DNA of 64,000 nt, taken from assembly GCA_034401795.1 (NCBI GenBank), contig CM067372.1, forward strand, positions 40,466,429-40,530,428, read 5' to 3'. The stretch is from Chaetoderma sp. LZ-2023a. Taxonomy: Eukaryota; Mollusca; Caudofoveata; Chaetodermatida; Chaetodermatidae. The position numbers and the translations under genes are program-made. The notes beneath the pieces were generated by a model. That model was not told the origin of the DNA. It did no database searches and saw only the letters and a list, made by a program, of their open reading frames with translations. Positions 32,460-44,572 of the stretch are shown here, in pieces. Each line of letters starts with the position of its first letter. Positions within the stretch are counted from its first letter, which is position 1.

Positions 32460-34560
32460 AGGCTTTGGACTTTGAGTATATTAGGGCTAATTTGCATCCA
32501 TATTAAGTTTATCCTGCAGTTAGGCTTTTTTCAAATGACAAGTTAATCAGCAGGGATATATCTACTTTAAATGACCTTGGACCGTAGCAGATTTGCTCTG
32601 TATGATGCTTTAATCTAGCCTATATCATGATGTCAGGGATTTTGAAAATTTCTCTTTTCAAGGGTTGAATTTCTAGTTATGTTTGAGCCATTTGTATATT
32701 GTTTACCAGTAGTCATTGTACTGCAAGTTACCTCCAAGCAATAGGCTTTATGGTTCAGTCTTGAAGCGTGCTTCCACAAGGGGTAGTAACATGGCATAAG
32801 CGCACACACATTTATTGTAACGCAACTCCGCAATCGTTTTACATAATTCAACCAAATTTGCTATGTGAGTTACCAATATGATTGCAAGAGGGCATTTACA
32901 TTTGGTTATGCCCTCAGGGCAGTGGGGAAGGCATCAGAAGGTCAAATTGATTGTACATGTAACGCAACTCCGAAATCATTGGATGGAATTCAACCATATT
33001 TGACATGTGCGTTTATATGAATGTGGAGTGCAAAAGGGCATGTGCATTTGGCTTCTGCCCAAGAGGGGTGGTGGTGGATGCGGAGGTGGGCATGTCACTG
33101 TATGTGCATTACCCATACGAGTCATGTTACCCATATGAGTCATGTTACCCATATGAGTCACGTAACCCATATGAGTCATGTTACCCATGTGAGTCATGTT
33201 ACCCATATGAGTCATGTTACCCATATGAGTCATGAGTTACAAGAGGAGTTTTATATTTGCCTCTAGCCGAATGGGTGTGAGGCGAGGCAAAGGTCAAGAA
33301 ATTGATTGTAATGCAACTGCTCAGAAACATTTGATGAAATTCAACCAAGTTTGGTATGTGAGTGACCTATATCACTGTGGAGTGGATGAGCACATTTACA
33401 TTTGGCATCTCCCCTGGGGGTGGATGGTGGAGGTCAAATGGTCAAGAAATTGATTGTAATGCAACTCATCCAAAACTGTTGGACAGAATTCAACCTACAT
33501 GTAATTTGGTATGTGAATTACATATATCAATGTGGAGTAGATGAGCACATTTACATTTGGCCCCACTCCCTGGGGGTGGATGAGCTTTCTCAAATGGTCA
33601 AGAAATTGATTGTAATGCAACTCCTCCGAAACCATTGGGGTTTTCTTATATGTGGGTTACCCATATGAGTGCAGATTGCAAGATGACATTTAAATTTGGC
33701 TCCATCAACCAAAGGAGTTCTGGGGTTCTGATGTGGGTTCAAAATGTCAAAGCGGTAAATGTACGGATTTGTGAAGACACATCATCAACCGAGCAATCTA
33801 GTTCAGAATTTGTCACCGGGTCATCATTTCCAAGACATGAAATAACTAAGTGTTGAGTAATGTTTTTAGTGGGTTCTCTCAAAAAGTTCTAACTGTAGTT
33901 TAATCATCCTATAAGACAGATTCCATGTGACAGACATCTTTAATCGACTGCTACATCTGTATATGTCACAGAAAATTTCACAATGTATCAGTCTAGGGGT
34001 GGGGTATGGTATACCAATTGCTAATTGTCTAGAAATCTCGTAGACGACTGATTTTTGCACAATGGCAGGTTATGATTATGATATTAGAAATGATTTCTAT
34101 CCCAATAATTTAAAATTAAGTGCAATAAACCGAGTATTCAGTTAAAACTTTTTCTAAACCTGCACAGTCCTAGTTATCCATATGATTGCTAAGTGCAAGA
34201 GGGCATTTACATTTGGCTCGGCCCCCAAAAGGAGTGGGGTGAGTCTAAAGGTACTCAGAAACCATTTGATGGAATTAATCCAAATTTAGTATGTTAGTTA
34301 CCCATGTGATTGCTGAATGCACAACAGTATTTACATTTGTCTCTGCAAGTGGGTGGGGGTGTATGAAAATGTCAAAGAGGTGAACATGGGAATTTACGAT
34401 GGTATGCCAATGACCATTTACTCTAGTCATCCTCACATTTTTCAAAGAAAATTGAACCATTGGATGGAATTCAAACAAATTTCTTATGTGTTTCACCCAT
34501 ATGAGTGGGGAATGCAAGAGGACCTTTACATTTGGCTCAGCCTCCAGGGGACCAAAAGGT
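32460..34560. repeat. Degenerate tandem repeat in TMF1-like intron 1
   Basis: Units of roughly 150-190 bp recur, each with versions of 'attgtaatgcaactcc', 'ttggatggaattcaacca', 'atgtgagttacccatatga' and 'gagggcatttacatttggc'. Copies are diverged and spaced unevenly. One unit has an internal expansion of an 18-bp segment (33113-33238). Confidence 0.7.
33113..33238. repeat. 18-bp tandem repeat, about 7 copies
   Basis: The unit is 'tgttacccatatgagtca', nearly perfect, derived from the 'ttacccatatgagt' segment of the surrounding larger repeat. Open frames read through it are repeat artefacts. Confidence 0.9.
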
Positions 34561-34643
34561 AATAAGAGGTATCAGAAAATACCAAACAGCTTGCCTGTAT
34601 ATATATTGTTGCAGGATACCGTCTGCTACCGTGACCTGCCCTG

Positions 34644-34749
34644 GGTTAAGTGAAAGAATCTATGAAAAAAGTCCAAAATATACATGTATATATATACATA
34701 TGTATGTTTTAGACTTTTTTCATAGATTCTTTCACTGAATGTTTAACCC
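34644..34749. repeat. Palindromic miniature element
   Basis: The arms are perfect complements over at least 25 bases ('agtgaaagaatctatgaaaa' and onward) around a short AT loop, with outer gggttaa/ttaaccc ends. It has the form of a foldback miniature element. Confidence 0.85.
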
Positions 34750-34779
34750 ATGTATCACTTTTCCGACAGCGGCGGCGTG

Positions 34780-35830
34780 AACATTACGGTTCTGGATTTA
34801 GCAAAACTTCTCAGCTTATATTTCAGGATTGGTTAAGCCTATTGCAACTAACCTTGGATACATGGTTACCTATAATGATAGGAAGCAGCATGATGGTGTT
34901 GGGTCACAAGGTCAAAGGTCACGGTCACTGTGACCTTGATACAGAACTCTGTTATTTCAACAATAAGTTTTTGTGTTTAGCAAAACTTCTCAGCTTATAC
35001 TTCATGATTGGTTACGCCTATTGCAACTAAATGTGGATACATCATTACCTATAATGTTAGGAAGCAGCGCAATGATGCTGGGTTCACCAGGTCAAAGGTC
35101 AATGTCCGAACTGTTTTTTCAACATTAATTTTGTACTTTTAGCAAAACTTCTCATCTTATATTTCTGGATCAGTTAATGCTATTGCAACTAAACTTGGCT
35201 ATATGGTTTCCTAGCAGCAAGATGACACTGAGGGCATACGGTCAAGGTCACTGTGATTTGATACAAAACTGTTTTTCAATGTTTGTTTTTTGTATTTAGC
35301 AAAACTGCTTGGCTTATCTTTCAAGTTGATAAATCCTATTGGAATGAAACTTGGATACCTTGTTACATATAATGTTAGGAAGCAGCATGCTGACACTGAA
35401 GAGCATGCTGACACTGAAGTCACAAAGGTCACGGTCATTCTGACCTCTACAAAAGTTTGTTATTTTTCCGTGTTAAGTTTTTAGACTTAGCAAAACTTAT
35501 CAGGTTATATTTCGGGATTGCTTAACCCTAATGGAACACAACGTGGGCACATGGTTGCTTATACCAAGTGGATACCGGATGGTGCCATGGAGGTCACCAA
35601 GTTAAAGGTCAATGTCTTTCTGACCTTGCTATTTTACCACTGCTTTTTCATATTTTAAGTTTTTCAGTTCAGCAAATCATTTATATTTCAAGATTGGTTA
35701 ATCCTATTGGAACTAAACTTGAATACATGGTTAAATATAATGTTAGGAAGCAGCATGATAACACGGAGGTCACAAGGTCAAACGTCAATGGCCCTGTGGC
35801 AAACAAGGGACAGACAAGAAATTTAATTCT
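34780..35830. repeat. Tandem repeat with AGGTCA-type motifs, about 160-190-bp unit
   Basis: About six diverged units share 'tagcaaaacttctcagctta', 'aactaaacttggatacat', 'ataatgttaggaagcagca' and a 'caaggtcaaaggtca' segment. A further copy lies near 45765-45850. The units carry direct repeats of AGGTCA with one-base spacing (34909-34921, 35089-35101) and perfect GGTCAnnnTGACC palindromes (34923-34935, 35433-35445). Confidence 0.8.
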
Positions 35831-35934
35831 GTGGAATTCTTGTTAACGTCGAGTAGCGCTGCCCACATATTGCATGTGTTGGAACCAATTTAAAAGCAGA
35901 ATTCCAAGAATCTAAATTTCACGATAACTATATA

Positions 35935-36606
35935 AATAAGCTGTTGAATATTTTGAAACTAGTTTGAATTTGGTCTGTTGCTGCATATGGCAGCAACAGC
36001 CCTCATTCAAATTAGTTTTAAATTATTCAACAGAATGTATATTAGAGCAAAAATTCATCAAAGACATTCAATTTGCACTTTAGTGACAGACTTTTTAATC
36101 TTTTGACGGAGCTACACCATTTTGATTGTGATGTCAGCTGACATGTGATGTGTTTGATTGTGATGGCATATACTTGAATGACAGATCAGATCCCTGTATA
36201 CTGTAATCTCAGCTACAAGAAACTATAAATGGGGATTCCAGCTTAACTGTTTCACCGATGAATTCCCCATATCTCATTTTCAAGGCAAACATACAGGAAA
36301 TTTGTCAAATATTTTGAAATTAATATGACTGGAAGCTGTTGCCAATGGCTTCCAGACAAATTAACTGCAAAATATTCAACAGAATAAGTTTTATATTGTA
36401 CAAATTTTACATTTTCAGGGGTTTATTGGTAAAAGGGTTAAGATAGTCCCAGACATAACTTAACAGATTTCAAAAATAAAAACATGTTAGTAAGAGATGT
36501 TCTGTTGAATCTTTTGGACATGATTGGATTGTAATACATTGCTGCCTTAGGAAGCAATCAATGTCTTCCAATCCAACTATGTTCAAATTATTCAACAGTA
36601 CATTTT
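35935..36606. repeat. Three foldback repeats of one family in TMF1-like intron 1
   Basis: Palindromic units at about 35935-36035, 36290-36390 and 36490-36606 share ends like 'tgttgaatattttgaa' and 'aaattattcaacaga', with a hairpin centre (for example 'ctgttgctgcatatggcagc'). A fourth copy is in intron 2 at about 42945-43060. The last unit ends only about 80 bp before exon 2. Confidence 0.75.
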
Positions 36607-36684
36607 ATTTTGTTGTGGAAACATCCTTATATATTTCTAAGCTGTACTGTAATATTGTAATCAATTTCTCTTGTATTCTTTCAG

Positions 36685-39258
36685 CTTCCAAAGCCGGTCA
36701 ATCATCTAGGAGCAGTAAAGGCAAAGAGAAAAAGTCAGGAAAAGAAGGTGATTTCTGGAGTGCTTGGCTTGGAAGTGGTGAGAAATCTGGGAATGATGAA
36801 TCATTAGCATCTTCAACCCAGGACTCTACATCTAAAATAACATCGGTGAAGGGGAAAGCTCACAGTTCCTGGTCAGCGTGGGGTTTAGGTGCGCCAGAGG
36901 AATCGGATAATACTATTTCTGACAAACAAAGTCATGATGGTTCGTCTGTCACTGATATTGAGGACAAAAGTGCTGTTACTGTTCATACACAAATGTTTAG
37001 TACGGGTTCTGCATTACTTGAGCCGGATAACAGCTCTCTCAGAAGTTCTGTCACATCTACAGAAAGCACTACTATAGAAGAGGAACAACATTCTGTAAAA
37101 TGTGATTTTGGTACATCACCATCACCGGTAGTTCATCCTTCAGAAATGTCCGAGATTGATCTCTCTGATACTGATCCATTTGATGGCTCTCCCAATCCAC
37201 ACCAAGACACAAATCTTCAGATTACACCCGCCACAGAAGAAATTCTCCCCTACTCCATTTCTTATCTGATTAAAGCTGACAACAGTGAAGATGATTTCTT
37301 GGTAAGTGAGGATGTCTCATTTCCTGGCATCACACCTATCACTAACTTGACTAAAAAGGAGGAATTACAGAATGACCAGAGCTCATATAAGATGGTTGAG
37401 GTGTCAGATAGCCAAGACACAAACATAACTAAACCTGAATTATCAGTTGATTGTGTCTTTTCAGATGTCCTACATCCATCTGATATAGATATATCCACAA
37501 CAATGACCAGACAGTGGACGGCAGAAAATGTTACATATCAAGGCGATCAAACAAAAATGGAAGTCGATTCACTAGCTTTCACTACACCAGTTGGCGAAGA
37601 ATCCACAGTTGATGAATTTGATGGCTCAGTGTCAAAGAGTGTGAGTGTGAATACAGACTTGTGTACTGACGCTGAACCCTGTAGGCAGGTAGATTGTGTA
37701 ACCCGGTCTGATGGTGAGAGTTCATCTATGGTTCAAGATCCAAACGCATGTGAGGGTGTGTCGGATTTCTCAGTTATTCTTGCACCAGATTCAGGGATCT
37801 CGCAACATGTGCTTGATGACTCATGGCATACTGCCTCTCCTGTAACTAGCAATGACCAAGCAGATTTGTATAGTGGTAGTGGTAGTAGTGAATTTAGTCC
37901 TCTTAAAAATGCTGATAACCCTAGAGATTCTGAGGTATCATGTGATCAGATATACTATGAAAAAGCGGATCCATGTTCATCATTTCTTGTTCTCGAGTTA
38001 AAAACATCAGGTGTTAATGACAACAATATAAACAGTGATTCAATATTGGATTCTACAAGACATAAAAGTATATATTCTGAACTTGATATTGATCCACTGC
38101 CTGATGGCCTGAACAGGGGTAATACTGTTTCCGCCGTTGAGACGGAATCAGAAAGGCATTTAAGCTGTGTTATGGTGAAGCCAGTCATACGTGACGAGAG
38201 TACTGAGCACATAAGTGATAATACAGACAGTGTTAGCGATGTTATGCAAACCAGCGCGTCCAGTGTTGTAAACACCTCTACAGACCTTAACATGCAGGAA
38301 AGTCGGGTAAGTGTTAATGACTTGGAACTCTCAATGGAAATTATTCCCGATAGTCTCTCTGTTAGCGTATCTTCTGTTAATGAGGAAAGTAATTTATTAG
38401 ATATTACTACTGAGAATTATGTTCCGTCTCATAAATCCTGTGCTGATTATTATGCTGGTGAACATGGACTAGATGTACAATCAGAGGTGTGTTCCTGGGA
38501 TCAGATGAAGATCGAGCAGGAAGCTGGTGATGTGTTAACTTACATGAAAGGTGGGAGCTTGTTAATAGAAGCTGTTCCTTTCAACATTCAGCAGAATATA
38601 GGATCCCCCAGTGAAGATCTGCCCCTGTCAGATGCATTGCGGATACATGTAGACAGTATAGGTAGCGTGGATACAACCACATCTGAGGAAACAATTGTTG
38701 ATAGAACACTGATAGAAGAAAGTGAACATGTAAGTTCTGACGACAGCAAAGATGAGGGTCCAGAACGATCTGCCAGCGCTAATTCATCGTCATCCACAGG
38801 CTCATCTTTTGTAAAGGATATGCTCGAGGAGGCGATAACTGACTCTGGCAAACTGTACATTGACACTGAGTGTCGCTCACAGTCATCCAGTGATAAATCA
38901 TCAGACACGCGTAGATCAGAGTTCTGTAGTCCCAATGGTCACGAGTCAGACATCAGTACCACAACATCATCAGATATAGAAATCATCTCGATTCCTACAC
39001 CAAATGGGGACAAAGATCATAGGGCGGTAGGTGATTTCTCTCCCATGAAAATATCGCTCACACGTTCTATTCGCAATTCTAGCCATCATTCAATGACCCA
39101 CCAAAGAACTGACAGTCAGTCGAGTTCGAGTACCTACAGTAAGCCTGATCAGCAGATGAGCCCTGGCCGTGACAGTCTGGATTGTCATGAACTGATGGAG
39201 AGCAGTGAGGAAATCACATCTGCGGAACAAAGCCGACGTGAATCGACAGATGAACATG
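36685..39258 (+). CDS. TMF1: TMF1-like gene, exon 2 (large)
   Basis: A 2574-bp exon (858 codons) entered after 'ttctttcag' and left at 'catg/gtgagt', phase 1 at both ends and matching exons 1 and 3. It codes for a Ser/Asp/Glu-rich, largely disordered region with 'GDFWSAWLGSG' and 'SSWSAWGLG' motifs near the start, resembling the 'FFSAFL' motif of vertebrate TMF1, and a Ser-rich end with 'STTTSSDIEI', like the 'TSTTSDIEV' stretch of TMF1. The coiled-coil part must lie in later exons. An ATG at 36561 upstream of the acceptor is in frame but intronic. The exon is longer than the matching vertebrate region. Confidence 0.85.
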
Positions 39259-39287
39259 GTGAGTTAATACTTTACTGTTCAAATTTG

Positions 39288-41690
39288 GTCAAGAAAATCT
39301 AAATATTTCCTTCTTGATTGTCCATCTGCAGGTAAACAGAATATTTTTGAAAATTTACCACTGGAATGGCTGGCTCGATTATCAGTGGTAAATTTGCAAA
39401 AAAATACTCTTCTCTTTACCTGCAGATGGGCATTCCTCAAGACTACTGCAGAGGCCATTTTTGGGCAGCTTCACCATTAAATGGTAAAGCTGGTGATTAC
39501 CTGTGCCTGTTAATCTGTTAATGTCAGAATAGAAAAACTATCTCGGTAATGTGTCTGTGACTTGAAATCTAGTCTTGTTACATACACCACGTTCTCCAAT
39601 TTGGAAATAAATTTATTCAGAATTACTAATTTCATATGAACCCTTTAATGGTCAAGCCAGCAAAACCAGGTCTGCAATGGTCTTGTGGAATGTCCATTTG
39701 CAGGCCAAGAAATAACTTCTTTTTTTTAATTTATCACTGGAATGAATTGCTAGCCAGTCATTCCAGTGATACGTGTTCAAAAATTATCTTCTCTTTTTCC
39801 TGCAAATGAGCATTCACTAAGCTGTTAATTTGATATTCTTTACCAATTATAACCAGTAAAAGATTATTACTAAGTATTAGATTATTTTGTCAAAATTGTC
39901 ACTGATTTGTCAATTACATTGTGCAGGTATTTCATGCTTGCTACACATGTATCCTAAATTTTATAGACAAATAGCTTCATATACCTAAATGTATGATCAA
40001 AGCCACATAAGTTGCTGCTACGGTATTGTGCATGCACGCTTGCTCAGGGAATATTTAGTTGGAAAAAAATTGCGTAGCAGTAACTGCTAAACAAATCGGA
40101 TAATGCATAGCAGCTCATAGCACTTGCATAGCAAACAAACTGTGTGATAGTCCGGGAACATAGTACCAGCAACATCCTTATCATGATTATGACACATGAA
40201 CATACCAGTACTACAGAAGATTCTTAAAAAACAGCAAACTTCTTTACTTATTTGCTGCACATGTTTGAATTATAAATTAAACCCTGATAATGCATACGAC
40301 CCGGTATTAATCCAGTACTGGACCAGTCACATGCGCTATCAGTGAAATCTTTGCTTGTAAAATGTCCATTTGCAGATGAAGAGAATTGAGTTTTTGAAAA
40401 TAGTTTACCACTGGAATGATTTGCTCTATCATTGGGACAGCCATTCCACTGAAGAATTTTCAAAACTAGTCTTCTTGACCATGTTGCCCCGCAAAGAGGC
40501 ATTCTCATGAGCACTTTATAAGATGTTTCTGGCTGATCATTTGACCACTAAGACATGTGACGAACACTATACATGTAACGATGGAGCAACGTTAAAAAAG
40601 CGGCTGTTTGAATCTATTTTATGGTTTGAAACGCTGTGTATGTTTAAACTGGTAGGTGTTCCAACCGGGAAACGTTTCAAAACATGTTTGCATGATCAAA
40701 AAGGCTTTTTTTTTGTCTACACACACTATGAGCAAGTGGATCGGAAAGCAACCGAAAAGCATAATTTGCCGATTTCAAAAAACGTTTTCCCTATGGAATG
40801 CAGGACTGGTTCCAATGTAGCAGTCGTTGATACATGTACTATACCGGGAGCTAGTCAATATTTTAAAGCCGAGAGAATTCACAATTTTTATAATGTATTG
40901 GCGCTTCGATTGTGTTGTTCAAGCCACAAACAGAATAAATATGGAATGTAGTCTTTTCTAATATGGTTTCGAAATAATCTAGATGGTGTTAAAATGTGTA
41001 ATAAAGCGAAATTTTAACCAATAAATTACCTCAGTCAATCGATAGAAATCACGAGAATATAGTTTACACATACTCTTGAATTTACGGCATAGACAAACAT
41101 GTTCCCGATTTCGTTTGCTTTCTCCATAGAGATAGATATCTATAGAGCGCTTACTGAACTCGCATCACTGGCGGTCATTTGTCCCATAGTGAAGAAGGTA
41201 TGGGGATATGCGCTCTATAGCTATATATGTCTATGGGCTATATCGGAAATCAGTCTCCAGCGCATGCACATCTCGCTTCCTTACTAAATTTGACACCCGT
41301 TTTGCAACATTTAGCGACTTTTTATCAAAAATATTTCAAAATTATGTGAATTGACTGAATTTTACATCAAAATTATGTATCGGAGAAAAAAGCTAAGCGA
41401 AGTTGTGAATGTGTAACAACAGGTACTCATTTGCATCGCATTTTGCGATGCGATTCCGCTCAAAATATTCCCTGTTGCTATTACTATTTATAATGGGTTG
41501 ACTCTTTAATGGCCAAAACATGTAGTGGTCTTGCTAAATGTGTTTAATACAGGCCAAGAGAAAAGTATTTTTGAAATTTTAGCAATAGAATTACTAACAT
41601 TTGTTCTCTTGCCCTCCACAAGGACATTTAACAAACACAAATTTAGATTTTCTTTACCAATATTATATATTGACTAATGAGTTATTAACC
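39288..41690. repeat. Cluster of foldback repeats in TMF1-like intron 2
   Basis: Copies at about 39288-39495, 39640-39845, 40340-40515 and 41495-41680 share a palindromic core, 'tttaccactggaatg' facing 'cattccagtggtaaa', flanked by complementary 'ctgcaggtaaagagaa'-type arms and outer 'aatggtcaa' words. An open frame at 40523-40951 between them shows no protein features I recognise. Confidence 0.8.
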
Positions 41691-41877
41691 CTTAGCACTT
41701 AATTTTCAAATTAAATTAAAAGATGAACTGGTGTTCATTTTTCTACAAATTTGGTGGAAGATGGTGCTGTCATATACAGCAACATCGTCCATCAAAATTG
41801 GTGAAAAATGTACACTGGTTTCTCTTCTATTGGCACAGTAAAAGATAGAATATTGACATCAATGTTCTAAGGGTTAA
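41686..41877 (-). repeat. Palindromic miniature element, inverted third copy
   Basis: Bounded by ttaaccctt and aagggttaa, about 192 bp. It matches in inverse orientation the units at 1025-1226 and 5220-5422, including 'ctgtgtaaataac'-like and 'accaaattt' blocks. Confidence 0.7.
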
Positions 41878-42664
41878 CTTGGTACTCCAGAAATCTAGAC
41901 ATTGCATCTAGTCATTTGGGTCGTTTTTGTCCACGCTTTTGATGGGCAGAGGTAAATATATGTTCTTATGTAATGCTTGTAATATTACATGTCATTGCAT
42001 GTAATATCTTTGTATTAGATGAAGAAGAATTGATGCTTTATATTATGTCGTCATGGGCAAATAAAATGATTAAGGATATTAGAAACATGATATAAATTTA
42101 ATGTATTCATACGTCCCTCATCAACATCAGTTGTTTAGATGTAATTATCATTGTCATAGACTTTATCAGTGGTTTATGTGTGTATGTTACGAATGGATTC
42201 TTGTCAAATTTGGTCAGTAGTTTGGGACAATACTTAGGTTATATAGAACTGCGGTACATCCAAATCTATTATTTCTCCCTTGAAAAACTTAGAATTCATT
42301 AAAAATCTGCTTTATGCAGCATAGTTCTATACAGTCACTCAACAGCCTGCATGGACTCACTTCAAAGTTCAAAGTTGATACTGTGTGCTAAGAATAAAGT
42401 TGTAATAGTGTTTCATTGAAATCTGTTAATGAGCACTTACACTTATTTTCGCTAAAAGTAACAGTTTGTCAAACACTGTTTCTCGAGCATGACTAAATTA
42501 TGAAAATAATTTTCCTTGAAGCTAACAGTCAAATTTATTTCAAAATAGCATAAAAATGTGTACTGTTTGTTTAGTATTCAAAGCATTATACTGGTAGTAA
42601 TAACTCTTTTCCAAATGTATCAGGTATTGTTATTATAATAAATATGTACATATATATCTTATAG

Positions 42665-42732
42665 GCGCATGCAGCCAAATAATGGACCATCTCATTGCTG
42701 ACAATCCCTATCAAACAGAGAAACTTCTTAAG
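42665..42732 (+). CDS. TMF1: TMF1-like gene, exon 3
   Basis: A short exon between an acceptor (tcttatag) and a donor (aag/gtgaga). Joined in phase to exon 2 it reads 'GACSQIMDHLIADNPYQTEK' then 'LLK', which suits the segment leading into the coiled coil. It ends in phase 0. No following exon was found before 47 kb, so intron 3 is long or the gene is broken. Confidence 0.65.
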
Positions 42733-42944
42733 GTGAGAGATGTTATTTCCCATTCACTTTCATTTCATCGCTATGGCGTTTGGGTCAACATTGAAGCTGT
42801 TTCTTGATTCTACTGTTATGTTGTAGTCTAGATATAGTAGAGAATGCTACTGTGTAAATGTACTATAAGTATCTGGGCTACAGTACAGCGCATAAATAAG
42901 TTAACATGTTTGCAAAACAAAACAATTTTGAACATGATGTAAGA

Positions 42945-43060
42945 AATGTTCTGCTGAATATTTTGAACATAATGGATGACATTGCTGCCTTTTAAAGCTG
43001 CAAAGCAATGTGTTCCAATCCAATTATGTTCATTTATGATCAAAATATTCGACAGTGTAA
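42945..43060. repeat. Foldback repeat, fourth copy of the 35.9-36.6 kb family
   Basis: A palindrome with 'gctgaatattttgaacata' at one side and 'caaaatattcgacag' at the other; it resembles 36490-36606. Confidence 0.65.
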
Positions 43061-43136
43061 TTTTCTTTTCTTTTGTAAACATTTAAAATCATTACTGAGC
43101 TGTACTGTATATTATTGTGTTCAGTGAATGTATCCA

Positions 43137-44568
43137 GTAAGTCCTAGCAAATAATCTGTGGTGTTAGCAGAGTTTACATGCCTCTATCTCTGATGGCTCC
43201 TAGTAGATAATTCCTAGTGATAGAAGGGTTTTAATCCCTAGCACTAGCAGAGTGTACATGTCTATATCTCTGCTGGCTCCTAGTACATAATCCCTAGTGA
43301 AAGCAGAGTTTACACGTCTCTCTCTCTGCTGGCTCCTAGTAGATAATCCCTAGTGAAAGCAGAGTTTACACATCTCTATCTCTGCTGGCTCCTAGTAGAT
43401 AATCCCTAGTGATAGCAGAGTTTACACATCTCTATCTCTGCTGGCTCCTAGTACATAATCCCTAGTGATAGCAGAGTTTACACGTCTCTCTCTCTGCTGG
43501 CTCCTAGTAGATAATCCCTAGTGATAGCAGAGTTTACTCGTCTCTATCTCTGCTGGCTCCTAGTAGATAATCCATAATGCTAGCAGGGTTTACACATCTC
43601 TATCTCTGCTGACTCTTAGTAGATAATGCCTAGTGCTAGCAGGGTTTACACGTCTCTATCTCCGCTGGCTCCTAATAGATAATCCTTAATGTTAGTAGCG
43701 TTTACATGTCTCTATCCTGCTGGCTCGTAGTAGATAATCCCTAGTGCTAGCAGAGTTTACATGTCTCTATCTCTGTTGGCCCCTAGTAGATAATCCCTAG
43801 TGCTAGCAGAGTTTATGCGTCTCTGTCTCTGCTGGCTCCTAGTAGATAATCCCTAGTGCTAGCAGAGTTTGCACATCTCTATCTCTGCTGGCTCCTAGTA
43901 GATAATCCCTAGCGCTAGCAGAGTTTACATATCTCTATCTTTGCTGGCTCCTAGTAGCTACTCCCTAGTGCTAGCAGAGTTTACACGTCTCTCTCTGCTG
44001 GCTCCTAGTAGATAATCCCTTGTGCTAGCAGAGTTTACCTATCTCTGCCTCTGCTGGCTCCTAGTAGATAATCCCTAGTGCTAGCAGGGTTTACATATCT
44101 CTATCTCTGCTGGCTCCTAGTAGATAATCCCTAGTGCTAGTGGAGTTTACATGTCTCTATCTCTGCTGGCTCCTAGTAGAGAATCCCTAGTGCTAGCAGA
44201 GTTTACATGTCTCTATCTCTGCTGGCTCATAATAGATAATCCCTAGTGCTAGCAGAGTTTACATATCTCTGCCTCTGCTGGCTCCTAGTAGATAATCCCT
44301 AGCGCTAGCAGGGTTTACACATCTCTATTTCTGCTGGCTCCTAGTAGGTAATCCCTAGTGTTAGCAGAGTTTACATGTCTCTATCTCTGCGGGCTCCTAT
44401 TAGATAATCCCTAGTGCTAGCAGAGTTTACACGTCTCTATCTCTGCTGTCTCCTATTAGATAATCCCTAGTGCTAGCAGGGTTTACACGTCTCTATCTCT
44501 GCTGTCTCCTAGTAGATAATCCCTAGTGCTATCAGAGTTTACACGTCCCTATCTCTGCTGGCTCATCT
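43137..44568. repeat. 56-bp minisatellite, about 25 copies
   Basis: The unit reads 'tagcagagtttacacgtctc' followed by 'tatctctgctggctcctagt' and 'agataatccctagtgc'. Copies are diverged by substitutions (gata/gcta, acac/acat/acgt) and few indels. It lies downstream of TMF1-like exon 3, inside the presumed next intron. Confidence 0.9.
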
Positions 44569-44572
44569 GGGT

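Noticed and set aside
32976..33266. Open frames with Met-Gly-His/Thr or Tyr-Glu-Ser repeats
   Set aside because: They are translations of the 18-bp tandem repeat on both strands.
36561..36684. ATG at 36561 as start of the large TMF1-like frame
   Set aside because: The stretch is intronic and overlaps a foldback repeat. A good acceptor at 36684 joins in phase with exon 1, which carries the diagnostic N-terminus.
40523..40951. 142-codon open frame in TMF1-like intron 2
   Set aside because: No recognisable family or domain, and it lies among intronic foldback repeats.
43137..44568. CRISPR-like look of the 56-bp array
   Set aside because: Continuous tandem units without unique spacers.
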